64,000 nucleotides of DNA, taken from contig OX155961.1 in the NCBI GenBank assembly GCA_944548615.1, positions 16,401,655-16,465,654 of the forward strand, written 5' to 3'. The position numbers and the translations under genes were made by a program. How positions within the stretch are numbered: position 1 is the first letter of the stretch; each line of letters starts with the position of its first letter. The stretch is from Micropterix aruncella (taxonomy: Eukaryota; Arthropoda; Insecta; Lepidoptera; Micropterigidae). Below are positions 45,680 through 57,146 of the stretch, in pieces. The notes below the pieces were generated by a model. That model had not been told where the DNA came from and searched no databases. It saw only the letters and a list, made by a program, of their open reading frames with translations.

Positions 45680-46345
45680 ACTTGGGTTGTCGACTACAAC
45701 GGGCGAGCCCGTCACCTCAGGAAGTTTTAACGATTAGTCGTTCTATCTCCCTGGAAGTGAACGTAGAAGACTTGGGGACGAAACAGTCCACCGTCTAGCT
45801 ACGCCACAAGCCCGTAAGAGGCCAACGCCTTAACCGCGAGATAGCCAGGAATGTTACCTGGCGGGCCGACTTTCACGCCCTTACTTCCAATTGTGACCAG
45901 ATTACTCCGGTCTCTCGATTGGTTACGAGTTCGAGGTCGCTTGCGCGGTCCTCTCCCTTACGAAGCGGTGAAACGGTGTTTACCGAATCTATCGCGGACC
46001 ACAGCGTCCTTTGCCCGGCTCTTCACCCAGGATCGGATGGCCGATGGTCATTTCAAGAGTAGTCGCCGTAAGGTCCGCAACCACTTCCGCTCTATAGGAA
46101 ACAGACAGACTCCCCCGACTGTTAGTGAAGTCGATTGGCTTACGCCGCACGGTGCGCAGACCGTTCAGGAGCGCCAGAAGTTTGATTCCTAGGGGAAACT
46201 GACCATAAGGCCAGAGTCCTACCCAGGCTCACACTTCACGCGTAGAGGCCGTCGGATAGGTGTTGACCCGTGAGTATAACCGACCCTGAACAGAATGGGT
46301 CTTCGTGGCCAACTCAGCAAGGGCCCATTAACTCCCCAAACGAAA
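45680..46345 (+). mobile_element. GC-rich family G, 666-bp copy at the edge of a DNA transposon
   Basis: It begins ACTTGGGTTGTCGACTAC, then the hairpin GGGCGAGCCC, and ends GGGCCCATTAACTCCCCAAA. GTCACT flanks it (45674-45679, 46346-46351). The right-hand GTCACT is also the first six bases of the transposon's terminal repeat, so the element inserted at the transposon's very end. The 113-codon frame inside (MLPGGPTFTPLL...) is also open in the copies at 51747 and 57703. Confidence 0.8.
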
Positions 46346-46590
46346 GTCACTGGGCTCCTTCGCTGGATCGCCACTGTATCAATGTAAACACGTTTCTATT
46401 CAGTTCAGTTTCCACTGCTGGATCGGAATAAACCGGCCGTCTATTTTTCGGTCCAGTGACCGTCCCCCGCACACCGCGCTGTTCGTGCAAGTGGCGCTGG
46501 ATTCGTATAAACACTACGTGCCAGTATACAGAAAGTTGCCTACGCCTACTTATACAGTGACCACGCGTTTTGTTTGACGTTTCGAAAATT

Positions 46591-47030
46591 ACATCGAAAT
46601 AGTGGTCTGATGAAGAGCTTATAAAGTTTGTCCAATTATATAGACAAGAAGAATGCCAAAGACACAAAGATTTTTTGGCATGTCTGTGGCATCACAGATG
46701 AAAAAACTGTCAGAAGAGCAAGCAATAATTGCTCCAGACGAAATACAAAATGTACTAAATATACAAATGTACAAAATATACAAATTTCAATACAACAGCT
46801 ACATTATTACCTAATACTCAGTTTTCGTCGTCTCAATGTATACAATCGATACAACCACCACAAAGTAGTCTGGCTCGTACTAATACTTCTACTGCAAGTA
46901 GTTTTTTAGGTTTCTATCTGTAACCATCGGAAAACGAACAGATAGATTATAATTGTAATACTGATTACAGAAACATCATTGATACAAACATCAATAATGA
47001 CGATGTAAATAGTGCTCAGGTATAATATTA
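46591..47030 (+). pseudogene. MADF/BESS-like protein remnant
   Basis: IEIVVWSDEELIKFVQLYRQ (from about 46591) resembles the start of a MADF domain (W-x-D-E-x-L-I-x-F-V-x-L-Y). It is followed by EECQRHKDFLACLWHH, a stop, LSEEQAIIAPDEIQNVLNIQ (about 46700), and, after a frameshift, NTQFSSSQCIQSIQPPQSSL and SENEQIDYNCNTDYRNIIDT, the Ser/Asn/Gln-rich end of such a protein. MADF proteins bind DNA; in transposons the partner gene helps transposase reach the nucleus or the ends. Several lesions, so not functional. Confidence 0.55.
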
Positions 47031-47155
47031 AGTTACTGTTAACCATTTAAATGTTCATAACTATTACCTGCCTACTGTTTAGGTAAAAATATGATTTGTT
47101 AAAAGAAACTTTAACACAGTCTTTCAGTTTTTCATAAATTGACAGCCATACTTAA

Positions 47156-48329
47156 AAAAAATATTTTTGAAATAAACTTTTTGGATCACGATAAAGTGAC
47201 TCAAGCTCCGAAAAGAATTTCCTATGGCTAAATAAGTCAATGTTATTTATAGATTTGTTTAGCTGACAAGGCGTCTCATAAACGTATCTTGACATTGAGT
47301 TGAGCTGGCGATCAAGGATAGCAGTTCGTCTTAAAAGTCTGGAGTCATCCTTTAAGGCTACTGTGTTCCTTAAGGCTACAATGATGTCTTCTAACCTTAG
47401 TTGGTTCAGGAGTAAAGCAGATCTTCCGTGTATATTTCTATCATCGATGCCTCCATGTACATTTCTTCGTTAATTCTTCTTTAAACATCACAGTTAGTCG
47501 TCTACCCACTCGGATAGCAAAGCAGCTCTTATGGCACTAGCCTCGAATACCATTAATTCAAAGCTAGTGCAAAACTGCATATCACTACTGAATTCCCTGG
47601 GCGAGAAGAACAGGATAATTCTAAGATGGGTTTCCGGCCATGCAGGAATCGAAGAAAATGAAAAAGCCGACGAACTTTCTAAGACGGGAGCAAAGGGAAC
47701 GTTATACGGCCCTGGACCTTGCCGTGGCGTACCAAAAAGCATTGCAAACCTAATGCACAAACAAATGTGTTTAGAACAATCCGTCAACCACTGGAACAAC
47801 GCGCCAGGGTTGAATCATTCCAAAGCGCTAATTAAGGCTTACGACCGTAAGACGGCCCGTGAGGCCTTATCGCTAAATAAGAACAATCTACGCAACTGGT
47901 GAGGGCGCTCACGGGACATTGTGGCCTGAACAAACACATGTTCAACCTCAAGCTCAGAGACACAAAAATGTGCAGGTTCTGTCAAGGAGCAGAAGAAACT
48001 CCCCAGCACCTCATGTGCGAGTGTGGCCCGATGATGCGTAAAAGATACACCCACTTGGGTGGTCATTACCTCCAACCTGTGGAGGTAAAACAATTTGGCG
48101 CCAAAAACTTGCTGCGTTTCTTAAATGACACGAGGCTCAGCGCAGAACTATAGTAGGTGGCGAACACAATAGATCAGCAATGATCGCAGTGTTACAAGGC
48201 TCATAAAGACATTAGAAAAGCTCCACTCATCAAATAAAAAACAAATAAAAAAAATAATATCTCGTCTGGTAATAACGCCCAAAGTTTTCTTGACAGTGCC
48301 TTTAATTCGCTTCGTTTTTTCACACGCGA
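47156..48329 (-). pseudogene. Unrecognised minus-strand gene split by a LINE
   Basis: From about 47460 down to a stop at 47156 a minus-strand frame stays open for about 100 codons: NVHGGIDDRNIHGRSALLLN, QLRLEDIIVALRNTVALKDD, SRLLRRTAILDRQLNSMSRY, VYETPCQLNKSINNIDLFSH. It lacks an early ATG. Across the LINE, 48329-48245 reads MSLSRVKKRSELKALSRKLW and ALLPDEI from an ATG, which could be its N-terminus. Leu/Arg-rich, coding-like, family not recognised. Its convergence with the MADF-like gene inside shared terminal repeats suggests it is the transposon's second gene. Confidence 0.4.
47504..48261 (+). pseudogene. LINE 3' part: RNase H domain, zinc knuckle and UTR
   Basis: HSDSKAALMALASNTINSKL (about 47505-47565) and IILRWVSGHAGIEENEKADE, followed by LSKTGA, are the RNase H core (DSKAAL, W-V-x-GHxGxxxNExAD). 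The frame runs to GPGPCRGVPKSIANLM and KAYDRKTAREALSLNKNNLR. A one-base shift near 47898 leads to RALTGHCGLNKHMFNLKLRD and CRFCQGAEETPQHLMCEC, a CX2C...HxxxC knuckle common at the C-terminus of I/Jockey/R1-type LINEs. The UTR ends with AAATAAAAAA tails (48230-48255). TCGTCT at both edges (47498, 48262) may be a short target duplication. RT missing; one frameshift. Confidence 0.85.
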
Positions 48330-48442
48330 AAGGCTCATTTTCGCGGACTTGTAGTCACCTCAATGATTTACCGATTACTACTGGACGCGTGTAAACGACG
48401 CGGCCCAGTGTCCATGGCGATGCAGCGATGGAACCCAGTGAC

Positions 48443-49102
48443 GCTGGATCCAGCTACTGGATCAATTTAAATCAGACTTAACTCCATTACCTTCATGAAA
48501 AAAATTAACAGATTTTTTTTATGGTGTTTTTTTCTTATGATTTAAGTTTGTATATTGCCTTGAACCATAACTGTAAAAGTTAAATATTAACTTTGAATGA
48601 ATAGTTTCATCCAAACATTTTCTGAAGAGATTTCGTTCCCTTAGTTGTTGAACGACGGTAATGGGCACGGCATCAGTTTCCCCGCATGTTTATTTAATCA
48701 AATAAAGATCATCCCAAGCGTGCTAACAATTATTCAATTCATGAAGTCAGTAAGCATTGTTATCGATTGACTTCTAAAGCCGCGCACCTCCTCAAAATGT
48801 TTTCATTCGTATGCCCGATGACACAATGTAAACTGCAAAGGGCTACCGTGCACTATATGGAGAGAAGAAAGTGCGCGGTGCGGCGGAACTGTATGAAACA
48901 TATATCCCCTGATCATGAATTCGTGCCACGTTTGATTCGATCCGCCAAGACAGCACCCGCTGAAGAATCGCCACCGCTGAAAAGCTGAGTCGTTCATCAA
49001 TAATGGAATTCCATTTCGAAAATAGCGCCACTGAAAATGGTAGGTACAACCTGATATTTTGCATAACTGGGAGTATTCAAACCAAGCGATAATTAGTATA
49101 TA
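48443..49102. other. No gene recognised
   Basis: Unassigned; short open frames near 48770-49064 overlap on both strands and show no recognised motifs. Confidence 0.4.
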
Positions 49103-49514
49103 GGGTGAGTTTAATCAACCGGCATCCTTGAAGTGTGTGAATCAGTAGGTACCTACTAGCAAATAAGCAACTTTTGATAAAAACGATGTAGAAAAAACAA
49201 ACCCCTAAAACTTTTTTCAAACCTTTTTTTATTTCGAAAATTAAAAAAAAATGAAAAGAATCATAAAAAGCGTTGAGCGCGCTGCGCCATCTCGTGGTAG
49301 GTAAAATACCGCGAATATTGTTTATTCGCGATATTATACCTACCACAATATGACGCAGCGTTTTCAACGCTTGTCAAACGTTCATTCAAAAATTAACTTA
49401 TTCAAATTTAAAAAAAAAATATATATACTTTTTAGAAAAAAAATATCAAAAGTTGCTCATTTTCTCGTACTGATTCACCCACTTCAGGGATGCCGGTTAA
49501 TTAAAACTCACCCC
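49103..49514. mobile_element. MITE, 412 bp
   Basis: The ends GGGTGAGTTTAATCAACCGG and the complement of CCGGTTAATTAAAACTCACC are inverted repeats of about 45 bp (continuing through CATCC...GATTCA). The interior repeats the symmetry: TTTTGATATT/CAAAAGTTGC parts, and GGTAGGTAAAATACCGCGAA against TTCGCGATATTATACCTACC at the centre. Non-coding; no clear target duplication. Confidence 0.8.
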
Positions 49515-49959
49515 GAATACAGGATGGATAAGAGGAAAGTGTCTTGATTAAAGAAAGTTTTCCTTAAAATTATGGAAGCTACACCAATTTTAGTGTTAAT
49601 GTTAACATGCAAAGCATTACATTGCAAAGCACGCACAAAGCACGCAAAGCACGTAAAGCATGACATTGCCTCGATGGCACCAGATTTTGATATTTTTACC
49701 TCTAGCTCTCATCTGTTTAAATGACAGGCAATTAATTATTTATCCTTATATGATAGTTCGTATTGTATGCAACATTTTATTTGTATAGTTATTAGTTGAT
49801 ATCGTATTATTTTTTTTATTTATTAAAATATATTTATTAAAAAATATTTTTTTATTTATTAAAAATATTTATCCATTAAAATACATTTAATTACAAAAAC
49901 ATTGTGTTAGCCTAATAATTGATAAATAATTCAGATATGATACGGAAAGAGATTCAGAT
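49515..49959. other. No gene; short tandem words
   Basis: GCAAAGCAC-like units repeat about five times at 49610-49660; the rest is AT-rich. Confidence 0.5.
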
Positions 49960-49974
49960 ATGATAGTTTATGGT

Positions 49975-50293
49975 CGAAGACTATAGCGGTTGTTTGACAT
50001 TATAAATAGGATAGAAAACGAATTTACCGCGTGAAATTTGTAGGACCCGACGTTTCGGTGACGTTGCAGCCGCCGTTGTCTAGGGTAGACTGAAGAGCTG
50101 AAGGGTAGACTGAAGAGCCCGGCCCCCCACCACCGTTATAACCTACGCAGTGACGGCAGCGGTTTGCGGCCTACCCGCAAAACAACGGACTGACAGCTCT
50201 TCAGTCTACCCTAGACAACGGCGGCTGCAACGTCACCGAAACGTCGGGTCCTACAAATTTCACGCGGTAAATTCGTTTTCTATCCTATTTAAA
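49975..50293 (+). mobile_element. Fold-back element, family F, with 15-bp target duplication
   Basis: Head CGAAGACTATAGCGGTTGTT; outer arms with GACCCGACGTTTCGGTGACG and its complement; one inner arm (GCAGTGACGGCAGCGGTTTG) without its partner; end TTTTCTATCCTATTTAAA. ATGATAGTTTATGGT is present at 49960-49974 and 50294-50308 exactly. Confidence 0.92.
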
Positions 50294-50308
50294 ATGATAG
50301 TTTATGGT

Positions 50309-51731
50309 TTACCACGTCACTAGAAATAGCCTGTATCGAGGTGGTTCCAAAAGAAATTGTATATTGCCTGTCGAAAGGGCATGATATCTTTGCTCTTAGG
50401 TTTTTATTGTTATTTTAACTTCATATTGCAATGGCAATTAAAATTTACTAATTACGAGGATGAAGGTAGTTACTTTATTCTAAAATTGAAAATCTTGAAG
50501 GTACCAAATAAAACAGAAGGTATTTTAGTTGAAGGTATTCATAAATATTCTTACATACTAGAATAATATATACATAGAGACGATAATCACATATACCATA
50601 CTTTATATGAATTTATATTAAAAATATATATAATATTATTTTAATTGATTACTTACATATAATATGATAATTGAAAATAAAAATATATTATGATAATACA
50701 TATTTACATATGCAAAAGTGCCTTGATAACAATTTATATAAGAAAATGACAATTTGCAATGCTATTTTTTGATAATAATATAGAAGTGTATTGAGAATGT
50801 AATATAATACAATACAATATAGCCGTAAATTTGCATAATATACATATATAGAAATATCTGCATAATATACAAGTACATATAGATCATATCTGTATTACCT
50901 TTACTTTTTAATGCATTGGTTTGTATGTAATATTGATTAGTATTAAGTGAATAAACAAATAATTAATAATAAAAAAATTAAAATAATTCCGGCGAACGTT
51001 ACAACGAAAAATGTGAAACTGTGCTTGAATGAGCGCTGTGAAAGAGAGCTGGACTTGAATTTTTACTTTCTTATACTAGGAATAGCGTTTCATTATATCA
51101 TAGTAAAATAACATCAGTAGGGCATCTCGAGCCCGTTTTCGAAATAAGTACCTACGCTTCGCCGAACCACTAGGGTTGTCACAACAAATAAACAATTGAC
51201 AAGTTGTGATCCCATTAAAGCAGAAATGCAATTCTTTATAATTATTATGTACGTTTATGTAATTTTGGTTTATAGATCAAGAGTCGGGTCCCAAAATTGT
51301 ACTGTAACAGAATATATGAGATAGTGCTGACTTTTTGTGACAGCATTCATCACTTGTTGCATGTGTTCAAAATACCTACATTTTACTAAGTTAAAGTAGG
51401 TACTTAACAAAAACGCATCTACCTACCTGCCTACGCACTTACATACCTATGGACCTACTTATCTAGACACATACTCACCTACGCAAATGAACAATAAACG
51501 TTACCTCGTAAATGTAATTTCGTAAAGTAAATGTAAAAACTCGTAAATGTAATTTCTGATAGGTTGCATTACAGCCTGTACATAAAACATTCCACTTTTG
51601 TATACTTATCTGTCGCGCGACAGCGCTGGCTGGCTAGCGCCGAGGCGCCCGAGAATATATGTAGTGGTAGCGTACAGACAACGGGCGCTTGTATGAGTGC
51701 GAAATCGGTGCGTACTATGGAGATGTTATAC
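50309..51731. other. No gene recognised; AT-rich
   Basis: A long AT-rich stretch. The plus frame 50357-50566 is short and unrecognised. At 51420-51480, CTACCTACC/ACATACC/ACCTACTT words repeat loosely. Confidence 0.4.
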
Positions 51732-51746
51732 TGTTCTTATTTTACT

Positions 51747-52411
51747 TACTTATTTGGGAGTTAATGGGCCCTTGCTGAGTTGGCCACGAAGACCCATTCT
51801 GTTCAGGGTTGGTCACACTCACGGGTCAACACCTATCCGACGGCCTCCACGCATGAAGTGCGAGCCGGTGTAAGACTCTGGCCTTATGGTTAGTTTTCCC
51901 TGGGAATCAACCTTCTGGCGCTCCTAGACTGTCTGCGCACCGTGCGGCGTAAGCCAATCGACTGTGCACTCTGACTCACAGTCGGGGGAGTCTGGAAGCA
52001 GTACTCTTTCCTATAGAGCGGGGGTGGATGCGGACCTTACGGCGACTGCTCTTGAAATGACCATCGGCTACCCGATCCTGGGTGAACAGCCGGGCAAAGG
52101 ACGCCGTGGTCCGCGATAGATTCGGTAAACACCGTTTCACCGCTTCGTAAGGGAGAGGACCGTGCAAGCGACCTCGAACTCGTAACCGATCGAGAGACCG
52201 GAGAAATCTGGTCACAATTGGAAGTAAGGGCGTGAGAGTAAGCCCGCCGGGTAACACTCCTGGCTATCTCGCGGTTAAGGCGTTGGCCTCTTACGGGCTT
52301 GTGGCCTGTTTTGTCCTCAAGTCTTCTGCGCTCACTCCAGGGAGATAGAACGACTAATCGTTAAAACTTCCCGAGGTGACGGGCTCGCCCGCTGTAGTCG
52401 CCAACCCTAGT
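51747..52411 (-). mobile_element. GC-rich family G, 665-bp copy with 15-bp target duplication
   Basis: On the plus strand: TACTTATTTGGGAGTTAATG at the left and GACGGGCTCGCCCGCTGTAG then CGCCAACCCTAGT at the right. TGTTCTTATTTTACT is present at 51732-51746 and 52412-52426 exactly. The 93-codon minus frame (MLPGGLTLTPLL...) corresponds to that in the other copies. Confidence 0.92.
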
Positions 52412-52426
52412 TGTTCTTATTTTACT

Positions 52427-52854
52427 ACGATTATATCGCCGACTCCTCACTTCCTCCTAACAGTCAGCATACATTTTACAACTTTGATAATAATATAATA
52501 TGTATTCCATGTAGGTAGTCTAAAATGTAAGTTCCGTTTGTGCAGATACCAGAAGTTTAATTATCTTCAGGTCTCGCTAGGTTAAATAGTTTGATAAGTA
52601 ACATAATTACGAGAGGGTGAAATTGCCGACCCTTACGGCACATCCTCATTCGCTCTGATTGAAAAAGTTTTGTCCCGGTTCTCATTTAACGGAAGGGTTT
52701 CCAACACCCGGAATATTTATATTGGTCAAAAATGGACTTGATTTATTTCAACCTCCTGCGAAAACATAAAAGCGAATGTCAGGGAACTTGAAAGTCTTTT
52801 TACTGGTATACTTTCATTTATTTTAAGTATTATTTAGAGGGCGTGAAATCTGAA
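52427..52854. other. No gene recognised
   Basis: Unassigned. Confidence 0.4.
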
Positions 52855-53184
52855 GCGTGAAAAAGCGTTAAAGATACATTTACTCAACTCATCAATACCC
52901 CCTTCCCCTTCCGTCTCCTTTGCTTGTCCTTATATTCTACTCCTCCCTTCAATATCGAGTTGGCATACGTTACTAATCACTGTTTTATATTTTATCCTAT
53001 GGTGACTATTATGTAAGTGTATTCATTTATTACTTGTGAATCAATTTGCCCACATAAACCTTTTGTCACAATAACCCTGGCGGTATGGCCGTAAGATATT
53101 GCCACTTGGCAATAGGCCCACCACATTGTACTCTTATGTGTGTGCAATAAAGCTTTTCAAACAAACAAACAAACATCTGGTCAT
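52855..53184 (+). repeat. LINE family L 3' end, copy 3
   Basis: AAGATACATTTACTCAACTC, ACTCCTCCCTTCAATATCGA, GTCACAATAACCCTGGCGGT and GCCACTTGGCAATAGGCCCA, ending CAATAAAGC plus CAAA units. Closely follows 15230-15556. Confidence 0.85.
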
Positions 53185-53195
53185 GTCAACACAAC

Positions 53196-53297
53196 GGGCG
53201 AACCCGTCACCCTAAGGAGTTTTAACGACATCAGATCTTTTTATCTCCCGTGTAGTGAACGTGAAACTCGGCGGACAAAGACAGTCCACTGTAGACG
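53196..53297 (+). repeat. GC-rich family G, 5'-end fragment facing a full copy
   Basis: GTCAACACAACGGGCGAACC, CGTCACCCTAAGGAGTTTTA and GACAAAGACAGTCCACTGTA follow the family's 5' end, then it abuts the other end of an opposite copy. Confidence 0.75.
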
Positions 53298-53945
53298 CTA
53301 ATGGGCCCTGTTGCAGTTTAGCCACTAAGACCTATGTTTAAAATCGGCCAATCGCACCCATCCTTCGGCCTCTATGCAGAAGCGCGAGGCTGGGTAGGAC
53401 TCCGGCCTGCGGGCCAGTTTCCCCAAGGAGTCAAACTTCGGGCACTCCTGCACGGTTTGCGCACAGTCCGGCGTCAGCCAATCGATTTTGCATTCTGACT
53501 GACAGCTGGGGGAGTCTGGAAACAGTATTGTTTTCAATAGAGCGGGGGTGGTTGTTAACCTTACGGCAACTGTTCTTGAAACGATCGTTTGTCTACCCGA
53601 TTTCGGGTGAACTGCCGGGGAAAGGATGCCGTGGTCCGCGATAGATTCTGTAGACACCGAATCACCGCTACGCAAGGGATAGGGCCGCGCACCTGTAACA
53701 AGTCGGGAGACCGGAATAATTTGATTGCAACTGGAAGTAAGGGCGTACGTGTCGGCCCGACTGGCGGATTAAGCTGGTTATCTCGCGGTAAGGCATTGGT
53801 CTCTTGCGGGTTAGTGGTGTAACTAGACAGTGGACTGTTTTCGTCCCAAGTCTTCTACGCTCACTTACGGGAGATACAATGATCTAATATATATAAAACT
53901 TCCTGTGGTGACGGGTTCGCACGTAGTAGTTGACAGCTCTAGTTT
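53298..53945 (-). mobile_element. GC-rich family G, older near-full copy
   Basis: From GCTAATGGGCCCTGTTGCAG to GGTGACGGGTTCGCACGTAG and AGTTGACAGCTCTAG on the plus strand. The internal landmarks (GGGGGAGTCTGGAAACAGTA, ATAGAGCGGGGGTGG, CGCGGTAAGGCATTGGTCTC) are in the right order, more diverged than in 51747. No target duplication found. Confidence 0.8.
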
Positions 53946-56333
53946 AGTACACTGTCTAGTTATACCAGGGGGGTCTGTGAGATTCCAACGTCTTACCGCG
54001 AGCACAGTATACAGACAGTAGTTTCTCTTAGAACAAAATTGAAATCGAAGCAAGTGACGTCAGGAATCTTAAGGGCTACCACAAATCATAATATGATTAC
54101 TCGTCTTCTTCTTAAAGCATTGTCCCGGCCACATTTACGGTGCCCCGGCGACGCAGATGCTATTATGCTACCGATTTGTTCTGAAAATACCATATGACGT
54201 TGACTCGTAAATCTCGACAAAAAAGTAATAATAAGAGCGGACACAAACTGCGCCCACAGCACGTCACAGCCCACAGCGCCGTAACTATGGGCCTAAGGAC
54301 GCGACATGACTTACCCCTGGCCCCACTTCCGTCCCACCCTCTTCCCGCATTACCTTGTAGCTCGTGAACTTACTGGATGTTATTATCCCTTCAGGCCTCG
54401 GCCCCTCAGCCGATTGACAAGTTGCTGTCCCAAAAATTTTTAGTAAAAATTTGTAAAAAAAATTAATTACGACACTGTCTCACCAAAACATTAATTACTG
54501 CCAAACCACTGTACCCATAATTAAAATGAAACATATTAACATAATAAAACATAATAAATTAAAACAAATTAAATTAAAATTAAATTAAAATGGGGCCCGT
54601 CTCGCTGAATCGTGTTGTGGCCGATATCGGCCAAACGGGGCCTGAGGGGTTAAACTGTGATTTGGTGGTGTTGGTTCAGTAAAACGGTACAAGCGTCGAC
54701 GCATTTTGCATGTGACATATATATGGCTCATACGGTACCTACCTTTCCATTGTTCGGTATCGTATTTTAACTGCCAGTACTTTTGCGTCGAAAAGTGTAC
54801 CAATGTATTGTTCTCTAGGAATAAAACCACTAATCACAAGTGGCATGAAACATTTAGGTAATAGAAAACTTAATGCATTTTAGATAGTTTGCAAGGAAAA
54901 CGATTATATCCGTAATAAATGTTCATCTCTACTTCTGGCTACTGATGTGCTTAATGGTCAAACATTTTCCTTTAATGTTATTTTTCAAACAGGCGTCATA
55001 GATCTGGTTCTTTCAAGTAACAATACAATTCTTAAATAATGACTTCCTTAATTGCATTAGTAGCCGAACAAGGAAACAATTTCGTTAATACATAATAGAT
55101 TATGATTGTTATCATAACATATAATTAAAAATATAGATTTAAAAAACTTTGAAATAGAAACTTCCAAATTCTGACGGACGATCACATGGAACTTTAGACC
55201 TATGTTCAACTAAATATTCATAATATTCTTAGCAAAAACATTTGTAATATTTTCTTTTATTACGATTATGGGATGTGATGTCTATGGCTAGGGCTGTACC
55301 GCGAAGCACTACTCTACAGTCCTCGTAAAGCAGTCTAAACTCTGAGTACACCGTTGCAATCTTGACAATAGGGTGGATCAGCAGCACTTCTTATACTTGC
55401 CACAGTTTCGTCAAGAAATGGACAACAGTTTGCTTCTTGATTCCTTTGAGTGTCGCTCTGGGCTGTCCTTGACCGAAAAAAACGAAGGTTTGGTGAAGTG
55501 TCCTTTAATCTCCCCTTGACCCAAGCAATTCGGTCAACGCGCACACCGAGCCGCTCTTCGTTAAACACTAAATTCAAAAATATATCCTAGCTGCATCCTG
55601 CCCGTTGACCTAATTAGGGATAACGACTTCACAATCTTCTTATATCGTACGTTAAACTTATTTTATTCTCCTGTTGCTGAGGGCATATCTTAAATATATA
55701 TACAATACACTCTTTGCTAAATAGACGTAAGGTCTCTTCCTACTTATCATTACACTATACTTAATTAATTTAACAAGTTGTTACATACTATGAACGTTGT
55801 TTATTATCTAAAACACGTACGGTGAGTCGACCTTAGCCCATATTCGCTCTCCCGTCGTCATTTCGACCGTTGATGTAATTCGACACTCCCTCGCTTGCCA
55901 GAGATGACCTTCCTTCTACGAAGCGAGACAATTAACATTCCTAGCCCTCTGTATTACATGATTTTTTGCGGCACATTAACCAATCGAAAAACAAAACTTG
56001 ATTCTATTTTTTATGTCTACTTTAAATATAAAATTTCAGCTGGCTTCAACAGAGCGAAAAGCAGACATGTTACTGTCTCGTGGATTCAGCTTATAGTCAT
56101 TAATTGGGTGATGGGTGGCTTAATATGCGAATCGGGGATCAATATTACACGCATATTGTTTCCAACTGTTAATTGCGGAATTTAATGCGGTATTACAAAT
56201 TAAATTTAATTGGGTAATGGGTTTAATAGAGAAACCGTAGAACAACGCCGATTGATACATATTATAATTAAATCTGTATAATTCTAATCGTTCAAAAATA
56301 ATACTTCATAAACAGGCATAGTCATAGTGGCCG
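53946..56333. other. No gene recognised; some complex non-coding DNA
   Basis: 54530-54590 is AT-rich with ATTAAA words. 55335-55577 is an open minus frame (MNLVFNEERLGVRVDRIAWV...) without a recognised family. 55810-56220 is complex, with several TAATTG/CAATTA words (56099, 56167, 56205), and may be single-copy host DNA. Confidence 0.35.
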
Positions 56334-56560
56334 ATGGCATAGTCACAGTGGTTAGGACACCTGATCTTACATCGTAAGATTCCGGGCTCAATTCCCGGAT
56401 AAGTTACCATTGTCCGTTGGGTTCAAAATTAACGGGATTGCATTTCAATGTTATCGACAAGGCACACACTTACACAAATGTTACACTTTGTGTGCGTGTA
56501 GCATGTGTGTAAGTTTGTGTAAGAGTATGAATTCACATGGATATAAATACTTCATAGTAG
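56334..56560 (+). mobile_element. tRNA-derived SINE, diverged copy
   Basis: TGGCATAGTCACAGTGGTTA (A box region), CCTGATCTTACATCGTAAGA, GGGCTCAATTCCCGG (B box) and CCGTTGGGTTCAAAATTAAC match 18415-18690. The 3' part is diverged and the usual ending is missing. Confidence 0.85.
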
Positions 56561-57146
56561 TTTGACGGCGTTTATTGTTGGTGATAAAATTTGTGATGAC
56601 GTTTGATATGAATGTAGATGTTGTTTATTCTACTTTTCAGTACAAAGTGAATTGATTCTATATAATTTCTATGGTATTTTTATATTGATACTATTCTCTT
56701 CCTTTTTCTTCGCACAAATGCAGGGTCAAGTAAGGATGTAAGGACACCCCCATGAGTGAATAGATTAAACGTATCTTCTATTTGGCATATGGAGCTCGTC
56801 TAACCGATCTTCCGTGATAGGGTAAAGGTTGGTAATTTGGTGATATATCGTTGCATTCCAGTGAGAAAGGACGAATGCAACGAGCCTAATCACTAACGCC
56901 GCGGTCTCGTGGGGTAATATATAGAACCATTTCAAACAAATTATCACTATATTACCGATATCACCGTATTACCAATCTTTACCCTACTTGGTTTTCGGTA
57001 TGTTGCAGTGTTCATTCCGGGAGCGTTTTTTATCATTCGTTTAGCTTCATAGTTGTGACTGAATATTGTAATTCTTGATGAATAAACGCCTTGTTTGAGG
57101 CAACGAAAAATTTCTCTATTTATTTGTGATATGGATACACTTAGAG
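56561..57146. repeat. Unassigned DNA containing an inverted repeat
   Basis: AGGGTAAAGGTTGGTAATTT (56818-56846) and the complementary arm (56957-56985) pair over about 28 bp with three mismatches around 110 bp of middle. It may be a MITE remnant. Nothing else recognised. Confidence 0.55.

Larger units (their letters stand above)
46346..48442. mobile_element. DNA transposon with 28-bp inverted ends, carrying a MADF-like gene
   Basis: The left end GTCACTGGGCTCCTTCGCTG... (46346-46373) and the complement of the right end (48415-48442) agree at 25 of 28 positions. Inside are a plus-strand MADF-like coding remnant, an unrecognised minus-strand coding remnant converging on it, and a later LINE insertion. 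PIF/Harbinger elements often pair a transposase gene with a MADF/Myb-type gene, so that superfamily is a candidate. However, no TWA target site is visible and no transposase catalytic motif was recognised. Confidence 0.65.

Noticed and set aside
45851..46192. Conserved protein-like frame in three GC-rich copies (45851, 51976 minus, 57859)
   Set aside because: Comparing the copies at 45851 and 57859 by eye, about 13 codon differences change the residue and about 4 are silent, which is what neutral sequence gives. Openness reflects GC-richness and recent common origin.
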